Shown: in pieces, positions 17,628 to 26,688 of the stretch
How positions within the stretch are numbered: the first letter of the stretch is position 1
Layout of the letters: every line of letters starts with the position of its first letter
Assembly: GCA_963925675.1 (NCBI GenBank)
Contig: CAWUSW010000009.1
Span: 1-64,000, forward strand
DNA from: Eutrophocola sp963925675
Lineage (GTDB): Bacteria > Pseudomonadota > Gammaproteobacteria > Pseudomonadales > Pseudohongiellaceae
Direction of reading: 5' to 3'
Length of the DNA stretch: 64,000 bases
Position numbers and translations under genes: made by a program
Notes under the pieces: model-generated
Seen by the model: only the letters and a program-made list of their open reading frames with translations
Database searches by the model: none
Told to the model about the DNA's origin: nothing

Positions 17628-17860
17628 AACAGGGAGACAGTTAATGTTAAACAGGCATTGCGAATAAAATTGTCCTCTTAATACCTTACCGATCGTTTCC
17701 TTGCTGAAACTGGAATAATCTTTCCGTAATGACAGCATCAAATATATCTATCTATTAGCGATGAAAAGCGCTTCTTGTTTTGCGTAGTGGTGCGACCTGT
17801 GGCAGAATTCGATGGATATTAAAAGTAGATTTCGCCATGTGCGCACTAGCGATGAGTGAA

Positions 17861-17887
17861 TCTGTAAGATTCTGTAACGCTTTGTAA
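17861..17887. promoter_or_regulatory. Three 10-bp-phased direct repeats upstream of the ankyrin operon
   Basis: TCTGTAA at 17861, TCTGTAA at 17871 and TTTGTAA at 17881 are spaced exactly 10 bp apart, on the same face of the helix, 59 bp before the start at 17946. This looks like an activator or repressor binding array. The surrounding spacer (17628-17945) holds no other recognised element. Confidence 0.45.
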
Positions 17888-17945
17888 CATACACTTGTTT
17901 CAAAGGGATGCTGTTAAATAAGTAGATAGAGGGGGGGTGCGTCTA

Positions 17946-19520
17946 ATGAGAGTCTTGAATAAAGGAACTATACCTGCTGTATGTGCAGTGGCACTTGTTG
18001 CCCTGCTTATCCTGCCGCATGCGCCAAAAACCTATGCGTCCAGCGCTATTGCAGAAGCTGCGCGGGCAAATGATCTAGATTATTCCCGTGAGCTGATTGC
18101 CGCAGGGGAAGATGTCAATCAGGCTGAAGCTGATGGCACCACGCCACTGCTGTGGGCTGTCTATAAATCATCCATGGAAATTGTCCAGTTACTGCTTGAT
18201 GCCGGTGCTGATCCGAATATTTCGAATACGCTGGATATAAGCCCTTTAATGCAGGCGAGCCGTTATGGCAATGCATACATGATTTCTGCTTTGCTGGCCA
18301 GCGGCGCCAGTCTTGATTTTGCCGAGCAAGGACTTGAGTCTACTCTTATGGCTGCTGCACGTTCCGGCAGTGTCGACGCGGTAAAAGTGCTACTCGATGC
18401 TGGTGTTGATCCCAACAAAACTGAACCAATTGAAAATCAGACAGCGCTGATGTGGGCTACAGCAGAAGGTCATCATGATGTTGTTAGTACTCTTCTTGAT
18501 GCCGGCGCCAATCCAAATATGCAAGCGCGAGTCTCAGAACTGACAAAACGTAAAAACGCTGATTTTCCCTCCGGTGGATTTGCAGCCCTGCACTGGGCGG
18601 CGCGCAATGGGGACCAGGCAATGATCAAGCTGCTGCTTGATAATGGCGCCGACATAAATGCAAAGAACGGTGATACTTCGACGCCTATGATGCTGGCGAT
18701 TGTGAATGACCGTTTCGACATTGCCGCACTACTTCTAGAACTCGGTGCCGATGCGAATGATGGCTCCCTCTACTATATTACCGAGATGCGTGATGGCACT
18801 ACGGATTGGCGGGCTAAGGATGGTACTGTATTTCGTGCAGACCATCGGAACGAACTCTCTGCACTTGATCTTACTAAGCTCTTGCTTGAAGCGGGCGCTG
18901 ACCCTGACAAGCCATTTATTGGGCAGATGCATAACACGTCGATGTGTTGTGACATTAAATCCATTGAATCACCTTTCTACAGAGCCGCCAAAGCAGCGGA
19001 TGTTGCAGGCATTGAAATGATGCTGGCGTATGGCGCAGATTCAAATTGGAAACCTGCAACCGAGACGAGATATGTGGGTATCGATGAAGATGAAGAGATT
19101 GTTAGCAGAACTGCGCTTATGGTCGCCATTACTGGTGGCAAGGGCGTGGGTGTTTCAGGTGGCCCCAATGATTTGAGATATGGACCACCGCCATTTCGCG
19201 AAGAAGGCTTACGTGATCCGAAGGAAGCCGTCAAATTGCTTCTGGAGGCTGGTGCAGATGTAAACGTTCCAGGTCCGGATAATGTCACAGCTCTGCACAT
19301 TGCCGCTGAAGCGGGAGAGCTAGATATTGTCTATGCACTCGTCGCCCAGGGCGCGTTCTTTGATGCGAAAAACGCTGATGGCAAGACTCCATTGGAGCTG
19401 GTCGAGAATGAGCCCCCTAAAACAGGAATACCCGGATTTTTCTTTCAGGAACCCCAGGCGCAACCGATTGAAATTGCTGCAGTATTAAAGCAGCTGGCAG
19501 AAGAGGGTCGCGTTCAATGA
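17946..19520 (+). CDS. Exported ankyrin-repeat protein
   Basis: 524 residues from ATG 17946, with GAGGGGGGG ahead of it; the GTG at 17937 lies inside that ribosome site. A hydrophobic signal segment (AVCAVALVALLILPHAPKTYASS) directs it to the periplasm. Ankyrin units fill most of the rest: DGTTPLLWAV, VQLLLDAGADPN, ALMWATAEGHHDVV, LHWAARNGDQAMIKLLLDNG and later LLLEAGADVNVPG, about nine in all with two longer insertions. Ankyrin repeats bind other proteins. The stop overlaps the next start by 4 bp (ATGA), so it is coupled to the cytochrome gene. Confidence 0.9.
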   Translation: MRVLNKGTIPAVCAVALVALLILPHAPKTYASSAIAEAARANDLDYSRELIAAGEDVNQAEADGTTPLLWAVYKSSMEIVQLLLDAGADPNISNTLDISPLMQASRYGNAYMISALLASGASLDFAEQGLESTLMAAARSGSVDAVKVLLDAGVDPNKTEPIENQTALMWATAEGHHDVVSTLLDAGANPNMQARVSELTKRKNADFPSGGFAALHWAARNGDQAMIKLLLDNGADINAKNGDTSTPMMLAIVNDRFDIAALLLELGADANDGSLYYITEMRDGTTDWRAKDGTVFRADHRNELSALDLTKLLLEAGADPDKPFIGQMHNTSMCCDIKSIESPFYRAAKAADVAGIEMMLAYGADSNWKPATETRYVGIDEDEEIVSRTALMVAITGGKGVGVSGGPNDLRYGPPPFREEGLRDPKEAVKLLLEAGADVNVPGPDNVTALHIAAEAGELDIVYALVAQGAFFDAKNADGKTPLELVENEPPKTGIPGFFFQEPQAQPIEIAAVLKQLAEEGRVQ

Positions 19521-21940
19521 AGAAGTGGATTTATGCGACAGGAGTCGGCATTGCTTCTTTTTGTGGCGCAGCCGGTGCTGCAGAACCGGAAGAGTTACTG
19601 GCACAGCAGTGGTCGATGATCGAAACCTACTGTACCGAATGTCACAACTATGACGAATTCCGGGGTGGACTGTCATTTGAAGGGCTTGGACCTGAAGATG
19701 TGCATGCTAACCCGGTAGTATGGGAAGAAGCGCTTCGCAAGCTTAAGATCAAGGCCATGCCTCCGCGTAAACAGGAGCAGCCAAGTGCTGCGATGCGCGC
19801 GAATTTTATTGCAACACTTGAAAATACACTGGATGCGGCGGCGATCAACGAGCCTTATGCTGGAACGACGACCATCCACCGGCTAAACCGGGCTGAATAT
19901 TCCAATGTCATCCGCGATTTATTCGGAATGGAAATTGATCTCACAGAACTACTGCCTAGCGACGGCGGTGATTTTGGTTTCGATAACATTGCAGAACTCC
20001 TGCGCACTTCTCCATTATTGCTGGATCGCTACATGACGGTAGCATTGCGGGTTGCCGATATGGCCCTCGGCAATGCAGAGGCGCCAGTGAGCGTTAAAAC
20101 CTACCAAATACCTTTCGATACCACACAGGATAAGCACCTTGAAGGCATGCCGATTGGTACCCGCGGCGGCGTAAGTGCCACCCATTATTTTCCGGCAGAT
20201 GCAGAGTACATTTTTTCAGCGCGACCCCTTCAGGGCGTAGCGGAAGGCTATTTTGGTATTGAAGGTCATGATCGTCCTCATGAATTCCTGATTTTTGTGG
20301 ACGGTGAAATTGTGTACTCCAGTGAAATAGGCGGGCCGGAAGATCATACTGTCAGCGTCGAACAGGGCTTCTATGATGTAATTCCCATCATTGATGAAAA
20401 ACTGACTTCTGCCAAGATTCCTATTAAAGCAGGTCCCCATGAAGTGATGTTCACCTGGCGTGAGCGCAACGCCGTGGAACAAAATTCATGGCAGCCGGTG
20501 TTACGGGATTCTCTTGAAATCCATAATCCTTCGGGTAAACCTCGTCTGGAGAAGGCACAAATAGAAGGCCCCTATAACGCCACCGGTGTTAGCGATATGG
20601 CCACTCGAGAGCAGGTGCTGGTGTGCCAGCCAAAAATGGCTTCTGAAGAAGATGCATGTGCGAAAGAAGTCCTTACCAACCTCGCTCGTCGTGCCTTTCG
20701 CCGTTCAGTCACTGAAGCCGACATCGCAGCCCCATTGGCTTTCTACAACAATGAACGTGCCATTGGCGGGGACTTTGATCGTGGCATTCGCACTGCAGTT
20801 GCCCGTATGATCGTCAGCCCGTTTTTCCTTTTCCGTGTTGAAACCGATGCCTCAGATACCCCGGCAGGTTCAGATCAGGCAGTTACAGGCTTTGAATTAG
20901 CCTCGCGCTTGTCTTTCTTTTTATGGTCGTCCATGCCTGATGATGAGCTCCTTGACCTGGCCGAGAATGGGGAAATAGATAGTCCCGAGATTCGTGATGC
21001 ACAGGTGCACCGCATGCTTTCCGATTCCCGTTCTGACTCTTTTCTGCAGAATTTTGTCGGCCAATGGCTGCAACTGCGCAATCTTGAAAAGGGCGCGCGA
21101 CCGGACCTGTTGATGTTCCCTGATTTTGATGACAATTTGCGCCAGGCCTTCCGGCAAGAGACAGAGATGCTGTTTGCCTATGTGTTACGTGAAAATCGTC
21201 CCGTGCATGAGCTGCTGACAGCGAACTACACTTTCGTTAATGAGCGCCTGGCCAGACACTATGGTATTGATGGTGTTTACGGAGCCCGGTTCCGCAAAGT
21301 GAATTTGCAGGATTCCAACCGCTGGGGCCTGTTTGGCCATGGCAGTCTGTTATCACTGACTTCAGCAGCCAGCCGTACCTCACCGATTATGCGTGGCAAA
21401 TTCATCCTGACTGAATTCTGGAACAATCCACCACCTGCCGCGCCAGCAAATGTGCCTGCTCTCGAGGCGAGTGAATTACATGATCGCCCTACAACAGTGC
21501 GTGAGCAGCTCGAAAGACATCGTGCTGATCCGGCCTGTGCTGCCTGTCATGATTTTATTGATCCAGTGGGATTTGCTCTGGAAAACTTCGATGTTGACGG
21601 CTCATGGCGTGATACAAGCAGCGAGGGCCTTGCGCTTGATACCTCTGGCATCCTGCTGGATGGTACTCCTGTCGATGGTCCACGTGCGCTGCGAGAAGCG
21701 CTGGTCAAGGATCCTGAGCTATTTGCTAGCACCATCACTGAAAAACTACTAGTATATTCACTTGGTCGTGGTCTCGAGCCTAGGGATATGCCGGTGGTAC
21801 GAGCCATTGTGAAGAATTCGGCTGAGAAGAATTACAGCTTGATGTCTATTGTTTTGGGGATTGTAGACAGTTATCCATTTTTAATGCGAACCAACAGTTC
21901 ATCTTTAAACATCAGTACCTTTGCAAACACGGGGGAGTAA
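19517..21940 (+). CDS. Planctomycete-type diheme cytochrome (DUF1587/1592/1588/1585 protein)
   Basis: 807 residues with a signal peptide. An N-terminal c-type heme site is CTECH (39-43) and a second is CAACH (about 674-678). In order: IHRLNRAEYSNVIRDLFGME (DUF1587), a beta-rich insert (about 200-330), ACAKEVLTNLARRAFRR (DUF1595-like), FELASRLSFFLWSSMPDDEL (DUF1592), TFVNERLARHYGI through SRTSPIMRGKF (DUF1588), and YSLGRGLEPRDMPVVRAIV (DUF1585). Proteins of this build are common in planctomycetes and scattered in marine gammaproteobacteria, and are paired with DUF1552/DUF1501 proteins. Their biochemical role is not established as far as I know. Confidence 0.92.
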   Translation: MKKWIYATGVGIASFCGAAGAAEPEELLAQQWSMIETYCTECHNYDEFRGGLSFEGLGPEDVHANPVVWEEALRKLKIKAMPPRKQEQPSAAMRANFIATLENTLDAAAINEPYAGTTTIHRLNRAEYSNVIRDLFGMEIDLTELLPSDGGDFGFDNIAELLRTSPLLLDRYMTVALRVADMALGNAEAPVSVKTYQIPFDTTQDKHLEGMPIGTRGGVSATHYFPADAEYIFSARPLQGVAEGYFGIEGHDRPHEFLIFVDGEIVYSSEIGGPEDHTVSVEQGFYDVIPIIDEKLTSAKIPIKAGPHEVMFTWRERNAVEQNSWQPVLRDSLEIHNPSGKPRLEKAQIEGPYNATGVSDMATREQVLVCQPKMASEEDACAKEVLTNLARRAFRRSVTEADIAAPLAFYNNERAIGGDFDRGIRTAVARMIVSPFFLFRVETDASDTPAGSDQAVTGFELASRLSFFLWSSMPDDELLDLAENGEIDSPEIRDAQVHRMLSDSRSDSFLQNFVGQWLQLRNLEKGARPDLLMFPDFDDNLRQAFRQETEMLFAYVLRENRPVHELLTANYTFVNERLARHYGIDGVYGARFRKVNLQDSNRWGLFGHGSLLSLTSAASRTSPIMRGKFILTEFWNNPPPAAPANVPALEASELHDRPTTVREQLERHRADPACAACHDFIDPVGFALENFDVDGSWRDTSSEGLALDTSGILLDGTPVDGPRALREALVKDPELFASTITEKLLVYSLGRGLEPRDMPVVRAIVKNSAEKNYSLMSIVLGIVDSYPFLMRTNSSSLNISTFANTGE

Positions 21941-21943
21941 CAA

Positions 21944-23278
21944 ATGTTTATTTCGAAAAAACACCTGAGTCGTCGGGCACTTTTAAGAGGGGCTGGCGTA
22001 GCAATGTCACTGCCTTTACTTGATGCAATGGTTCCAGCGGTAACTGCACAGTCAGCTACGGCTGCTGCCGAGAAACTTCGTTTTGGTAGTGTTTATGTAC
22101 CCAATGGTATTTTCCCGGGTCACTGGCATCCGGAACAAGTAGGAAAAGACTTCGAGTTCAATCGGATTATGAAGCCGATAGAACCATTCCGAAAATATGT
22201 CACCACCATAAGTAATCTTAAATCTCCTGAAGGTCGCCAGGATATGGGCGGTATTCATATGGGGGCCAGTTCCGCATTTCTGAATGGTTCAGGCCCGCTC
22301 AGTGAAAATGGCGATTTCAATGAACTGCGTTCCAAGAAAACCATCGACCAGCACATCGCCGATGCCATCGCTGGCGATACGCCACTACGTTCCCTTGAGG
22401 TTGGTACCGAAGACATGGGTACTTCAGCCGGGGCTTGCGATAATTATCCGTGCATGTATTTCAACACTCTCTCCTGGTATGACGATCAAAGCCCGCTGCC
22501 TGTGGCAGTGTCTCCCCAGGTGACCTTCGAGCGCATGTTTGGCGATCCAGGCACCCCGGAACAGCGCCTGCGTCGTCTGGCAACCAAGGAAAGCATGCTT
22601 GATTCGATTCTGGACGAGAGCAATCGTCTCGATAGCATGCTGGGTGCCGGTGACCGTGCATTGCTGGATGAGTACATGACCAATATCCGCCGGATTGAGG
22701 CGCAGATCCAGAGATTGTCCTCACGCTCCAGTGTGATTGCGAACACCACTGGTGGTCCGGTTGGCATTCCTGATGATTTCGATCAGCACATGACCCTGAC
22801 TTATGATCTGATGCGCCTCGCCTATCAGGGCGACATGACCCGCGTGTTCAGTTTCCTGACCGGGCATGAGGCCACTGGCCGCAGCTATGCACACATTGGT
22901 GTGAACGAGCCTCATCACAATGTTACGCATCACAAGAACACTGAAGAAAGCCTCGACAAATATGCGAAGATCACCACCTACCAGATGCAGAAGTTTGCCG
23001 AGTTCGTTACATCGCTTGCTGAAACTCCGGATGGTGACGGCTCGCTGCTTGATTCAACCCTGCTGTATTTCGGTGCCGGCATGAGCAACGGTTTGTTGCA
23101 CGACCGACATAACGTTCCAGCATTGCTGGTGGGTGGTGCTAATGGCCGAATTGAAGGCAACCGCCATATTCAGGCCACCAAGGATGAACCTACCTCTAAC
23201 CTGTTACTCGGTATCGCTGATGTGATGGGCGCCGAAGTCGAGACCATTGGTATCGCAACCAATAGATTGACTGTGTAG
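21944..23278 (+). CDS. DUF1552 protein, Tat-exported
   Basis: 444 residues starting three bases after the cytochrome stop. The N-terminus LSRRALLRGAGVAMSLPLLDA is a twin-arginine signal, implying export in a folded, perhaps cofactor-loaded, state. The body matches the DUF1552 pattern (FGSVYVPNGIFPGHWHP; MGGIHMGASSAFLNG; LLYFGAGMSNGLLHDRHNVPALLVGG), related to the DUF1501/sulfatase-like fold. Several conserved His/Asp positions (HDRHNVP; EPHHNVTHH) could bind metal. It is third in the ankyrin-cytochrome operon, which ends at the terminator at 23334. Confidence 0.9.
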   Translation: MFISKKHLSRRALLRGAGVAMSLPLLDAMVPAVTAQSATAAAEKLRFGSVYVPNGIFPGHWHPEQVGKDFEFNRIMKPIEPFRKYVTTISNLKSPEGRQDMGGIHMGASSAFLNGSGPLSENGDFNELRSKKTIDQHIADAIAGDTPLRSLEVGTEDMGTSAGACDNYPCMYFNTLSWYDDQSPLPVAVSPQVTFERMFGDPGTPEQRLRRLATKESMLDSILDESNRLDSMLGAGDRALLDEYMTNIRRIEAQIQRLSSRSSVIANTTGGPVGIPDDFDQHMTLTYDLMRLAYQGDMTRVFSFLTGHEATGRSYAHIGVNEPHHNVTHHKNTEESLDKYAKITTYQMQKFAEFVTSLAETPDGDGSLLDSTLLYFGAGMSNGLLHDRHNVPALLVGGANGRIEGNRHIQATKDEPTSNLLLGIADVMGAEVETIGIATNRLTV

Positions 23279-23333
23279 GCGATTAAGTGAAGGTTTCATC
23301 AGCACGGTAAGCAGGTCTTGTTGAGACGAAGTT

Positions 23334-23370
23334 AAAAAACGGTGACATTAAATATGGCACCGTTTTTTTT
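23334..23370 (+). terminator. Rho-independent terminator after the DUF1552 gene
   Basis: AAAAAACGGTG pairs with CACCGTTTTTT around a 13-base loop and is followed by a run of eight T. It separates the ankyrin/cytochrome/DUF1552 operon from the quinoprotein gene. Confidence 0.9.
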
Positions 23371-23479
23371 GCCATAATTGTTTTAATCCTGCTGTTCCTC
23401 TCCTTCCGGGCTGTATTTTTCTTTCCCATTACCCCTATACTCACGGCACGATCTGACAAATGCTTTAAGGGGGATTTAT

Positions 23480-25585
23480 ATGCCGGGTATTAATGGCATT
23501 CAATGCACACTGACGTTTATTGTTTTAGGAATACTGACGACGACCGTATATTCCCAGGATAGAACTGAGGAATGGGAATCAGTCTCCAACGAGCGCCTGC
23601 ACGCCCCTGAAGCTGGCGACTGGATGAGTTATCGCCGTACCTATGACGTCACCGGGTTTAGTCCCCTTGATGAGATTAACCGGCGCAATGTGGATGACTT
23701 GCGCTCTGTCTGGACCTATTCCATGAGTGATGGCTCACGTTGGCTTGCTACCCCAATAGTGGCCAACGGGCTTATGTATATCGGTGAAGGCACAGGCCGC
23801 ATTCTGGCGCTGGATGCGGTAAACGGCGAACTGGTCTGGAGTCATACGCGGACCTTTCCTGACGATATTGCCCTGTCTGAAGCCAACCGCCGTTTTCGTG
23901 GCGTGTCTATTTATGGCGACACTATTTACTGGGGTACTTCTGACAGTTATCTGATAGCACTGGATGCACGCACGGGAGAACAGCGTTGGGAGAGCAAGAC
24001 AGCTGATTATCGGGACGGGGAAGGCCATGCCCATCCACCGTTAATCGCAAACGGGAAAATTTTCCTGGGTATGTCCGGTGGTGATTTTGCTGCACGTGGC
24101 TCGCTCAAGGCGCTGGATGCACAGACCGGTGAAATTCTGTGGACCTTCTATACCATCCCCGGTCCTGATGATCCCGGGGCCGAGACCTGGAATTGGGATA
24201 CCGAATACCCACCGGCCGGGGCCGCTACCTGGAACACTATCAGTTTTGATCCCGAGCTTAATCTGGTTTACGCACCCACTGGCCAGCCTGCGCCCTGGAC
24301 CACAACACCGGAAGGCCATGGCGATGCCTTGTACGCTAATAGTGTTATTGCTATAGATGCTGATAGCGGCGAGCTGCGCTGGCACTATCAACTGGTGCCC
24401 GAGGACAACTGGGATCGTGCCACCTATGAAAGCATGCTGGTGGATCTCGAGATTGATGGCAGGATGCGCAAGGCGCTGATCCAGCACGGCAAGATCGGCT
24501 GGGCAGTTGTGCTTGATAGGGAAAGCGGTGAATTCCTGCATGCCTTCCGTACGGCTTATGACAATACGATTACCGGCTGGACTGAAGAAGGCAGGCCGAT
24601 ATATAACCCGGACACTGTGCCGCAGCCCGAGGATGTGGATTCGGGCAAAGTGTTTCAGGTGTGCCCCCATCCCCATGGCGCACGTAACCTCAACGCCCCC
24701 AGCTTCAGTTCTGAAACAGGCCTCTATTATTTGGGTGTTAACAACTCATGCATGAACGCGATTGTGGTGACGCCGATCAGGCATTCGCGCTTTGGTCTGA
24801 CCGGGACAACCTATACACCATCGCTGGCACCAGGTTATGACTTTGTCGGTGAATTCGTGGCATTTGATCCAGTGGCGGGTACGCGTGAATGGGTGTGGCA
24901 ACCCCAAAGTGGTGCACCGATGACGGCTTCGGCCTTGTCCACTGGCGGGGGTATTGTTTTCGGTGGTACTGCCGACCGGCAATTCTTTGCACTGAACGAC
25001 AAAAATGGCCGATTGTTGTGGCAGACACGACTCAATGGCGATATTTCAGGTGCGCCAATTAGCTATGAAATAGACGGCAAGCAGTATATCGCCATTACTG
25101 CTGGCGGTTTGGCTGCACAAACCGGCACTTTAGGCCGACTGGTTGATGTGGATGTGACTCAGGGTGCCGGGGTGATCTGGGTATTTGCCTTGCCGGAACG
25201 AAACCCAACTCAGGTGCCACGTCCGGTGAGGGCAGAGGTTGCGACTATTTCGGTTTCCGAGGGAGTATTCAGTACCACCCAGCTTGCCCGCGGCGCCCGT
25301 GTTTTTGCCCAGAACTGTAGTGAGTGTCATGCCGCAGAAAATTATTCGGGGCAAAGTCTTCAGGCCAAATGGGGGAGTTTCTCGCTAGGCGATATCTACC
25401 AGGATATTTCCCTGTCCATGCCCCCGGTAAATCCGGGTGGACTGTCCCCGGAAGATTACGCCAGCATTGTTGCCTACCTGCTCAGTGAGTCAGGTTATCT
25501 GCCCGGTGATGAAACGGCAATTTTGCCAGGTGACAGATTTCAGCTGCAACGTTACGTGATCGATATTCCCGGATTGATTTATTGA
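23480..25585 (+). CDS. Quinoprotein (PQQ) dehydrogenase fused to a C-terminal cytochrome c
   Basis: 701 residues with a signal peptide. An eight-blade propeller is indicated by repeated tryptophan-docking motifs such as LDAQTGEILWTF and IDADSGELRWHY. The catalytic-Asp region reads PEDNWDRATYES (Asp about 312) and the metal-ligand region TGQPAPW. Ala lies two residues after the catalytic Asp, where lanthanide-type enzymes have Asp, so a calcium enzyme is more likely. The vicinal Cys-Cys of type II alcohol dehydrogenases is absent. A CSECH heme site near residue 613 makes it a quinohemoprotein. AAGGGGG precedes ATG 23480. The substrate is unknown. Confidence 0.9.
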   Translation: MPGINGIQCTLTFIVLGILTTTVYSQDRTEEWESVSNERLHAPEAGDWMSYRRTYDVTGFSPLDEINRRNVDDLRSVWTYSMSDGSRWLATPIVANGLMYIGEGTGRILALDAVNGELVWSHTRTFPDDIALSEANRRFRGVSIYGDTIYWGTSDSYLIALDARTGEQRWESKTADYRDGEGHAHPPLIANGKIFLGMSGGDFAARGSLKALDAQTGEILWTFYTIPGPDDPGAETWNWDTEYPPAGAATWNTISFDPELNLVYAPTGQPAPWTTTPEGHGDALYANSVIAIDADSGELRWHYQLVPEDNWDRATYESMLVDLEIDGRMRKALIQHGKIGWAVVLDRESGEFLHAFRTAYDNTITGWTEEGRPIYNPDTVPQPEDVDSGKVFQVCPHPHGARNLNAPSFSSETGLYYLGVNNSCMNAIVVTPIRHSRFGLTGTTYTPSLAPGYDFVGEFVAFDPVAGTREWVWQPQSGAPMTASALSTGGGIVFGGTADRQFFALNDKNGRLLWQTRLNGDISGAPISYEIDGKQYIAITAGGLAAQTGTLGRLVDVDVTQGAGVIWVFALPERNPTQVPRPVRAEVATISVSEGVFSTTQLARGARVFAQNCSECHAAENYSGQSLQAKWGSFSLGDIYQDISLSMPPVNPGGLSPEDYASIVAYLLSESGYLPGDETAILPGDRFQLQRYVIDIPGLIY

Positions 25586-26046
25586 GCATCACCGAAGCGT
25601 ACTGACATGCTGATGGATTCCGATAAAGTGAATACTGCATCTTTGTACCTGGGAGGACCAAAACGGGGTCTGGCATTATTGGATACGGCGACTTTTTCTT
25701 TGGGAATACCAAGAAACCCTGTTTTTAGTTCTCCATCACTGTCTTCATCATAGATCACGGAAAATGCATAGGTCCCTGCATTTAGCTCGGGCAATACAAA
25801 AATGGCTTGCCCTTCATTATCGATGGAAGCCGTTAAAGAAATCATGGGCTCAGACAGAAAATTGTCTTCAGAATCGAAGAGATCAAAAAGGGCTTGTCCC
25901 TGACCGGGTTCTGCACCGCCAGCCTCAACAGTGAGAGTCAGATTACCCTGCTGTGCATAGGTGACTACTGACACTACACAAAGGCAGAAAAAGCTAAGTT
26001 TTCTAAAACCCGGATATGCTTTAAATGTTTGCCAGAACATTGCCAC
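25579..26046 (-). CDS. DUF2141 exported protein
   Basis: 155 residues from ATG 26046 with a signal segment (LSFFCLCVVSVVTYAQ). The mature part is a beta-rich domain: LTLTVEAGG, GQALFDLFDSEDNFL, NAGTYAFSVIYDEDSDGELKTGFLGIPKE. The last block (D-x-D-x-N/D-G-x-L, then G-x-P-x-E) is the DUF2141 signature. The role is unknown; members are small secreted proteins. It overlaps the quinoprotein gene by 7 bp at the 3' ends. Confidence 0.85.
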   Translation of the reverse strand: MAMFWQTFKAYPGFRKLSFFCLCVVSVVTYAQQGNLTLTVEAGGAEPGQGQALFDLFDSEDNFLSEPMISLTASIDNEGQAIFVLPELNAGTYAFSVIYDEDSDGELKTGFLGIPKEKVAVSNNARPRFGPPRYKDAVFTLSESISMSVRFGDAQ

Positions 26047-26105
26047 TTCTTTCTCATTTATTCAATTAAATAAAAAATAGCAGATTTGTACAATTTTCGT
26101 AAGAG

Positions 26106-26135
26106 TTGATAACCCGTATGAAAACTTAATAATTT
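26106..26135 (+). promoter_or_regulatory. Possible sigma-70 promoter for the ars genes
   Basis: TTGATA at 26106-26111, an 18-base spacer, then TAATTT at 26130-26135, in an AT-rich stretch about 60 bp before the arsC start. No ArsR-type inverted repeat was recognised around it. Confidence 0.35.
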
Positions 26136-26196
26136 TCGTTTAGTATCACACCGGAATTAATTATCCAGGTCGGCATTGTTTGAAGGTTTGAATATT

Positions 26197-26670
26197 TTGA
26201 TTAAAATACTTTTTATATGTACCCATAATCGTTGTCGCAGCATACTTGCTGAAGCAGTTGCCAAACACGTGGGTGCCGGGAAAATAATAGCAGCCAGTGC
26301 CGGCAGTGAGCCGGCAGGAAAAATTCACCCTCTGACCCTTGAGGCCTTAAAAGCTGCAGGGGTTTCTGTGGCTGGCTTACGCAGTAAATCCTGGCATGAA
26401 CTTGAAGATTTTGCTGCAGATGTTGTTATTACTGTCTGCGATAATGCAGCAAATGAAACGTGCCCGGTCTGGTTGGGTAACACTAAAAAAGTGCATTGGG
26501 GGCTTGCAGACCCAAGTGCTCTGGAAGGAAGCGGGCATTCAGTGATGCTTGCCTTTCAGGACACTATCGATACTCTGATGAGCAGATTGAATAAAGCTGT
26601 TGGCATGATTGAGAGAGGAATTGATAAAGCTGTTGTTATTGATTCTTTAGTGACTCTTACAGAAAATTAA
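26197..26670 (+). CDS. arsC: Arsenate reductase (LMW-phosphatase/thioredoxin type)
   Basis: 157 residues from TTG 26197, with AAGG upstream; TTG codons at 26176 and 26188 are alternatives. The start IKILFICTHNRCRS carries the catalytic C-x5-R loop (C-THNRC-R). Later cysteines of the relay are in ITVCDNAANETCPVW, and HWGLADPSALEG contains the catalytic Asp-Pro. This is the low-molecular-weight phosphatase-type ArsC that reduces arsenate to arsenite using thioredoxin. It is followed by ACR3 after an 18-bp gap, forming a resistance pair. Confidence 0.92.
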   Translation: MIKILFICTHNRCRSILAEAVAKHVGAGKIIAASAGSEPAGKIHPLTLEALKAAGVSVAGLRSKSWHELEDFAADVVITVCDNAANETCPVWLGNTKKVHWGLADPSALEGSGHSVMLAFQDTIDTLMSRLNKAVGMIERGIDKAVVIDSLVTLTEN

Positions 26671-26688
26671 AATTATCAGGGAAAAAGT

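Noticed and set aside
24041..24676. 211-codon minus-strand frame
   Set aside because: Antisense shadow of the quinoprotein gene; no domain.
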